From an uncultured Bacteroidota bacterium (GTDB taxonomy: Bacteria; Bacteroidota; Bacteroidia; Chitinophagales; Chitinophagaceae): 9,521 bases of DNA. Of the stretch, positions 6,348-9,521 are shown piece after piece; within the stretch, counting starts at the first letter, position 1; each line of letters begins with the position of its first letter. The stretch is from contig CALLKA010000073.1 of assembly GCA_938008665.1 (NCBI GenBank), positions 1 to 9,521 on the forward strand. The letters run 5' to 3'. The translations under genes were made by a program, and so were the position numbers. The notes below the pieces were generated by a model. It saw only the letters and a program-made list of their open reading frames with translations. It ran no database searches and was not told the DNA's origin.

Positions 6348-7334
6348 ATGCGTTTATTATTTATTCGTTTTTCGTCCATTGGGGACATTGTATTAACTAC
6401 ACCGGCGATACGTTGTGCAAAACAACAAATTCCTGGGGTTGAAATACATTTTTTGACTAAGCTTTCCATGAAGGAAGTGACTGAAGCAAATCCCTATATT
6501 GATCATTTTCATTATTTGGATCAAGATATCAATGCAATTATCCCCGCTTTAAAAAAGCAGTCCTTTGATGCAGTGATTGATTTGCATCATAATCAACGTA
6601 CCTGGCGTATAAAACGCGCATTGGGTGTAAAAGCCTTTAGCTATAAAAAATTAAGCATCCAAAAAATTATCCTCACCACCTTAGGTATTGATTTACTCAA
6701 AAAAGAACATATCACCAAGCGTTATATGGATACAGTTACATCATTGGGCGTGGTAGACGATGGGAAGGGATTAGATTATTTTATCCCAAGTGATACCAAA
6801 TCAGTCATTGATGATTTACCTGAAAATTTTAAATCAGGTTATGTTGGTTTGGTGATTGGCGCTTCGTACTTCAATAAAAAAATGCCCCTTGAAAAATTAA
6901 AGGCGTTAATTGCATCCATTCAATTACCCATTGTATTAATTGGCGGTCCGGATGACAAGGAAGTAGGCTTGGCCTTGCAACAATCATTTGAGGGTCGCGT
7001 ATTTAATGCATGCGGTACTTATCGCATCAATGAATCAGCGATTTTTGTGAAGCATGCCCAATATATTGTTTCACATGATACCGGCTTTTTACATATTGCC
7101 TGTGCCTTTAATAAACCAACAGTGACGATATGGGGAGCTACTACACCTGCCTTACAGTTTTCGGCTTTGTACCCTTCAAATTCTGATAGCCCTCGCTTTG
7201 ATGCAATTGTACCTAATTTAAAATGCCAACCTTGTGCGAAGCAAGGATCTAATCATTGTCCCAAAGGACACTTTAATTGCATGCAACTTCAAAATACTGA
7301 TTTGATTGCAGCGAAAGTAAACGGCTTGCTGTAA
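6348..7334 (+). CDS. Glycosyltransferase family 9 (heptosyltransferase-like)
   Basis: A 328-residue cytoplasmic or membrane-associated GT-B enzyme of normal GT9 length. The N-terminal domain opens with LLFIRFSSIGDIVLTTPAI (3-21), the GT9 signature, and continues with a second strand IDLHHNQRTWRIKRALG. The C-terminal nucleotide-sugar domain has VIGASYFNKKMP, PIVLIGGPDDKE and SHDTGFLHIACAFNKPTV (from Ser242), equivalent to the heptosyltransferase S-N-D-T-G-x-x-H motif, then IWGATTP. Near the end, four cysteines in CxxC-x7-C-x6-C (293, 296, 304, 311) form a cluster common in Bacteroidota GT9 proteins that may bind a metal. Family members add heptose or another sugar to the LPS core or a related surface glycan. 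It is the last gene of the rightward set; two 74-bp repeats and a terminator follow. Confidence 0.92.
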   Translation: MRLLFIRFSSIGDIVLTTPAIRCAKQQIPGVEIHFLTKLSMKEVTEANPYIDHFHYLDQDINAIIPALKKQSFDAVIDLHHNQRTWRIKRALGVKAFSYKKLSIQKIILTTLGIDLLKKEHITKRYMDTVTSLGVVDDGKGLDYFIPSDTKSVIDDLPENFKSGYVGLVIGASYFNKKMPLEKLKALIASIQLPIVLIGGPDDKEVGLALQQSFEGRVFNACGTYRINESAIFVKHAQYIVSHDTGFLHIACAFNKPTVTIWGATTPALQFSALYPSNSDSPRFDAIVPNLKCQPCAKQGSNHCPKGHFNCMQLQNTDLIAAKVNGLL

Positions 7335-7344
7335 TATTTATAAA

Positions 7345-7418
7345 GCGCATAAATACCTATTTCTAGTCTCATCGCTGCAGGAACAGATATTCGTCTCGAA
7401 ATAGTATTTACGCACTAT
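7345..7418. repeat. 74-bp hairpin-forming repeat, copy 1
   Basis: This copy matches 7437-7510 at 71 of 74 positions; differences are at 7365, 7367 and 7414. Its ends are inverted: GCGCATAAATACCTATTTC at the left and GAAATAGTATTTACGCAC at the right pair into a stem of about 17 bp with a bulge and mismatches, enclosing a less structured centre with CTGCAG. It is flanked exactly by TTTATAAA on both sides (7337-7344 and 7419-7426). Because TTTATAAA is itself palindromic, this may be an 8-bp target duplication or just an extension of the stem. No open frame is convincing. It lies 10 bp after the glycosyltransferase stop. Confidence 0.93.
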
Positions 7419-7436
7419 TTTATAAATTATTTACAC

Positions 7437-7510
7437 GCGCATAAATACCTATTTCTCGCCTCATCGCTGCAGGAACAGATATTCGTCTCGAAATAGTATT
7501 TACGCGCTAT
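7437..7510. repeat. 74-bp hairpin-forming repeat, copy 2
   Basis: Direct repeat of 7345-7418, in the same orientation and 92 bp further on. Here the terminal arms pair slightly better: GCGCATAAATACCTATTTC against GAAATAGTATTTACGCGC, with one A-C mismatch and one bulged C. The 7414 A-to-G change (position 7506) restores the GCGC/GCGC base pairing that copy 1 lacks. No matching flanking duplication is visible around this copy. An 18-bp A/T-rich spacer separates the copies, and the bidirectional terminator begins 19 bp later. Confidence 0.93.
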
Positions 7511-7529
7511 AATTAAATATTGTCCAAAT

Positions 7530-7569
7530 AAAAAAGCCTTCCACCAGTTATCGGAGGAAGGCTTTTTTT
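7530..7569. terminator. Bidirectional Rho-independent terminator between convergent genes
   Basis: AAAAAAGCCTTCC (7530-7542) pairs with GGAAGGCTTTTTT (7556-7568). The stem extends inside through CC/GG pairs (7544-7545 with 7553-7554) past an A-A mismatch, leaving a 7-base loop. Seven T (7563-7569) follow on the plus strand and six T on the minus strand. It lies 195 bp beyond the glycosyltransferase stop and 15 bp beyond the mdh stop, so it can end both transcripts. The mdh transcript uses it at close range; the rightward transcript reads through both 74-bp repeats first. Confidence 0.92.
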
Positions 7570-7584
7570 ATATTTCTTGAACTA

Positions 7585-8514
7585 TTATAAAGTTTTCAAA
7601 ACGTCGTTCATGTTACGCACAGCGTCTGCGCTTTTGTTGAATGCTGCTTGTTCGTCTGCAGATAAATCCATAGGAACAATCTTTTCCCAGCCATTCTTTC
7701 CAATCACTACAGGAACGCCTAAGCAAATGTCGGATTGGCCATATTCGCCATCCAAGCTTACGCAACAGGTAAATAATTTCTTTTCATCACGTACAATGCT
7801 TTCCACTAATGCCGCTCCTGCAGCACCTGGTGCATACCAAGCAGAAGTGCCTAATAATTTTGTAAGTGTAGCACCACCTACCATCGTATCATTGATGATC
7901 GTTTGTTGTTGTGCTTCATCTAAGAACTTGGTTACTGGAATACTATTCCAAGTAGCATGCTTAATTAAAGGAATCATAGTGGTATCACCGTGACCACCTA
8001 CAACCAATGCATTTAAGTCGGAAGGGCTGCAATTTAATGTGGTGCTTAATTGGTATTTGAAACGTGCGCTGTCTAAAGTACCGCCCATTCCAATAATTCT
8101 ATTTTTAGGTAAACCAGTGGATTGCAATGCTAAGTAAGTCATGGTGTCCATTGGGTTACTAATTACAATAATGATGGTGTTGGGTGAATGCTTTAAAATA
8201 TTCTCACAAACCCCCTTTACAATACCAGCGTTCGTGCCAATTAATTCCTCACGTGTCATACCTGGTTTACGCGGTAAACCAGAAGTAATTACTACCACAT
8301 CTGAATTTGCTGTTTTTGAATAATCATTCGTTGATCCAGAAATACGTGTATCAAAACCCAATAAAGCAGCAGTCTGCATCATATCCTGTGCTTTACCTTC
8401 TGCAAATCCTTCTTTAATATCCAATAAAACCAATTCTGTTGCTAATTCTTTGCGAGCAATATTATCAGCACATGTAGCACCCACGGCACCTGCACCTACG
8501 ACTGTAATTTTCAT
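7585..8514 (-). CDS. mdh: Malate dehydrogenase (LDH-like type)
   Basis: A 309-residue cytoplasmic enzyme that interconverts malate and oxaloacetate with NAD in the TCA cycle. The Rossmann motif is GAGAVG (7-12), and Asp32 at the end of beta-2 indicates NAD over NADP. The mobile loop SGLPRKPGMTREEL has Arg82 and Arg88; an arginine at the first of these positions marks malate rather than lactate dehydrogenase. Asn120 (SNPMD), Asp148 and Arg151 (LDSARF) and the catalytic His175 (GGHGDTTMIP) are all present. The length matches the 310-residue tetrameric MDH common in Bacteroidota and Chlorobi. The ATG at 8514 is 4 codons before the first beta strand and is the only sensible start. It lies 50 bp after the redoxin stop and may have its own promoter (8556-8563). 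Confidence 0.97.
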   Translation of the reverse strand: MKITVVGAGAVGATCADNIARKELATELVLLDIKEGFAEGKAQDMMQTAALLGFDTRISGSTNDYSKTANSDVVVITSGLPRKPGMTREELIGTNAGIVKGVCENILKHSPNTIIIVISNPMDTMTYLALQSTGLPKNRIIGMGGTLDSARFKYQLSTTLNCSPSDLNALVVGGHGDTTMIPLIKHATWNSIPVTKFLDEAQQQTIINDTMVGGATLTKLLGTSAWYAPGAAGAALVESIVRDEKKLFTCCVSLDGEYGQSDICLGVPVVIGKNGWEKIVPMDLSADEQAAFNKSADAVRNMNDVLKTL

Positions 8515-8555
8515 ATTTTTTTATTTAAAATAAGTGTTGAATATTTTTTACGCAG

Positions 8556-8563
8556 CAAAGTTA
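8556..8563 (-). promoter_or_regulatory. Candidate Bacteroidota -7 box for mdh
   Basis: On the minus strand TAACTTTG fits TAnnTTTG exactly, between the redoxin stop (8565) and the mdh ATG (8514). Transcription from it would give a leader of about 35-40 bases. The nearest upstream TTTG on that strand is about 30 bp away, not the usual 19-21, so the -33 element is missing or degenerate. Confidence 0.4.
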
Positions 8564-8564
8564 G

Positions 8565-9041
8565 TTATTTGCTTTCTATTATTTTTATTAAGTCAAAAAT
8601 ATCTGCCCCTTTTTCGTACACTTTCACCAATTGGTTATTTTTGTATAATGCCACAAATGGAGTCATTTTAGGGCGAAAAAAGGTAGGGATCATATAGCTA
8701 GGGTCGCGACCAATAATAATGTTAGGACGGCCTACAAAGTTAAATTTGTCTGCAAAAGCCTGAATGGCAATCATGTCACGATAGCTGTCCCAAATAAACA
8801 AAACGTTTGTCAATTTGTCCTTATACTTATTTATGGTAGCGGCCTCGGTTTCGCAATGAGAACAATCAGGGCTAAAAAAAATAATACAAGTATATTTATA
8901 CTTAGGGATCGTTTTATTAGTAACCTCCCTGCCGTCAATTAGGTTTAAAGTAAAAGCAGGTAAATTTTTATCCTTTAGATAAGGAGCGTTTGGATCAGGT
9001 TTAACATCTAAGCTTTGTGCTGATGTATGTCCAATGATCAA
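8565..9041 (-). CDS. Thioredoxin-fold (TlpA/redoxin-like) protein, probably exported; start uncertain
   Basis: Counting from the TTG at 9041 gives 158 residues. The thioredoxin active site is FFSPDCSHC (55-63, cysteines 60 and 63), followed much later by the cis-proline in MTPFVALY (Pro128), as in TlpA/ResA-type proteins. The sequence before it (NLPAFTLNLIDGREVT) matches the redoxin beta-hairpin. The likely role is thiol-disulfide exchange in the periplasm. The start is odd: the same frame continues upstream as KKIILSLLTILIIG...TSAQS, a clear signal peptide, but no ATG/GTG/TTG precedes it before a TGA at 9086-9084. TTG 9041 would cut the signal peptide in half. ATA at 9074-9072 or an ATT nearby would be needed, or a one-base change in the A8 run at 9065-9072. 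The 5' end overlaps the preceding gene by 41 bp or more. Confidence 0.8.
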   Translation of the reverse strand: MIIGHTSAQSLDVKPDPNAPYLKDKNLPAFTLNLIDGREVTNKTIPKYKYTCIIFFSPDCSHCETEAATINKYKDKLTNVLFIWDSYRDMIAIQAFADKFNFVGRPNIIIGRDPSYMIPTFFRPKMTPFVALYKNNQLVKVYEKGADIFDLIKIIESK

Positions 9042-9521
9042 AATAGTTAATAGGCTTAGGATAATTTTTTTTATAATAATTATTCATATAAAATCCACCA
9101 ACCACAATTTCTTCCTCTCCATTTTTATCAATATCCATTTTATAGGCAGTAATTTTTTCATGAATACAGAACCTATAATAATCATCCGCATCTAATTTTG
9201 AAAATTTAACGGGTATTAAAATAGAGTCTCTATTTAAACTAATTGTTTCAATTTTTTGTGTGCTAAAATTATACTTTGCATAAGTAAAAATTCTAAAATT
9301 ATAAGGCTGCCAGTCTGGCTCACCAATATCTTTTGAATAAGAATTATCAAATAAAATTGTAACAAATTCATTTTGGTTATTTGTGTTAGCTACATTAAAA
9401 AGCGGGTACCTGCTTACATTTGGATCAAATCTTGAGGTCCAGGCTTTAGATAGATCCGGTAGCATTTTATAAAATTGCTTTTTAGATTTATCATATTTAT
9501 ATACATTCATTACATCTGGAT
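9001..9521 (-). CDS. Hypothetical protein with FG-GAP/VCBS-like end (5' partial)
   Basis: The frame is open from the right edge to TAA at 9003-9001, so about 173 C-terminal residues are visible; the ATG at 9510 is only internal, since codons for PDV precede it in frame. The sequence alternates short beta-like stretches (FVTILFDNS, NFRIFTYAKYNF) with charged loops, and near the end has YKMDIDKNGEEEIVVGGFYM, which resembles the calcium-loop motif DxDxNGxxEIVVG of FG-GAP/VCBS repeats. Such repeats build extracellular beta-propellers. The last 28 residues, from Met-Asn-Asn to the stop (NNYYKKNYPKP...KLRC), are read from DNA that in another frame encodes the redoxin signal peptide, so the natural C-terminus is open to doubt. 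Function is unknown. Confidence 0.65.
   Translation of the reverse strand, partial: PDVMNVYKYDKSKKQFYKMLPDLSKAWTSRFDPNVSRYPLFNVANTNNQNEFVTILFDNSYSKDIGEPDWQPYNFRIFTYAKYNFSTQKIETISLNRDSILIPVKFSKLDADDYYRFCIHEKITAYKMDIDKNGEEEIVVGGFYMNNYYKKNYPKPINYFDHWTYISTKLRC
9065..9072 (-). other. A8 homopolymer at the frame junction of two genes
   Basis: Eight consecutive A on the minus strand (T on the plus strand). The ATG at 9087-9085 is in the upstream gene's frame and reads MNNYYKK before the run. With seven A it would continue into IILSLLTILIIG...TSAQS and the whole redoxin; with eight A, as given, it continues to the TAA at 9001. The run therefore decides which frame follows the ATG. Confidence 0.7.

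Noticed and set aside
7345..7510. The tandem repeats as integron attC sites, a CRISPR array or a retron RNA
   Set aside because: No attC core (GTTRRRY) or integrase; only two units with an 18-bp spacer, not CRISPR-like; no reverse transcriptase nearby.
7577..7993. 138-residue plus-strand reading frame opposite mdh
   Set aside because: It is the antisense of conserved mdh codons, has no recognisable domain, and overlaps the terminator region.

Overview
The window looks like chromosome of an AT-rich Bacteroidota bacterium, most likely from the Chitinophagaceae/Sphingobacteriia side. The clues are inferential: the E1 dehydrogenase C-terminus and the YebC variant match the forms typical of that phylum, start codons sit behind A/T-rich leaders without clear Shine-Dalgarno sequences, and TAnnTTTG-type -7 boxes lie ahead of two genes. 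No rRNA, tRNA, CRISPR array, phage gene or transposase gene was seen. No stretch longer than 300 bases lacks a gene; the largest gap is 7335-7584 and it holds repeats and a terminator.

Layout. 1-293 (+) is the 3' end of a 2-oxoacid dehydrogenase E1 (beta part). 314-1347 (-) holds yebC followed by a small conserved hypothetical gene. A strong hairpin terminator (1382-1418) separates these from an APC-family amino acid permease (1440-2933, -). A 186-bp divergent intergenic region with several inverted repeats lies between the permease and a rightward four-gene set: a DAACS dicarboxylate/acidic amino acid symporter (3120-4367), a DedA-family membrane protein (4379-5053), an MFS transporter (5085-6335) and a family 9 glycosyltransferase (6348-7334). 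The gaps of 11, 31 and 12 bp suggest one operon. This set ends in a 250-bp convergent region with two nearly identical 74-bp hairpin-forming repeats and a bidirectional terminator (7530-7569). Leftward genes then follow: malate dehydrogenase (7585-8514), a thioredoxin-fold exported protein (8565-9041 or longer), and the 3' part of a larger FG-GAP-like protein that runs off the right edge.

The content is mostly metabolic housekeeping: oxoacid oxidation (E1), malate oxidation (mdh), uptake of amino acids or C4-dicarboxylates, and envelope work (DedA lipid carrier handling, GT9 glycan transfer, a periplasmic redoxin). I see no defence or mobile-element system. The two most interesting spots are the tandem 74-bp hairpin repeats at 7345-7510, possibly a REP/MITE-like element, and the A8 homopolymer at 9065-9072. 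The A8 run lies where the upstream reading frame crosses the signal peptide of the redoxin gene, which has no good start codon in its own frame.
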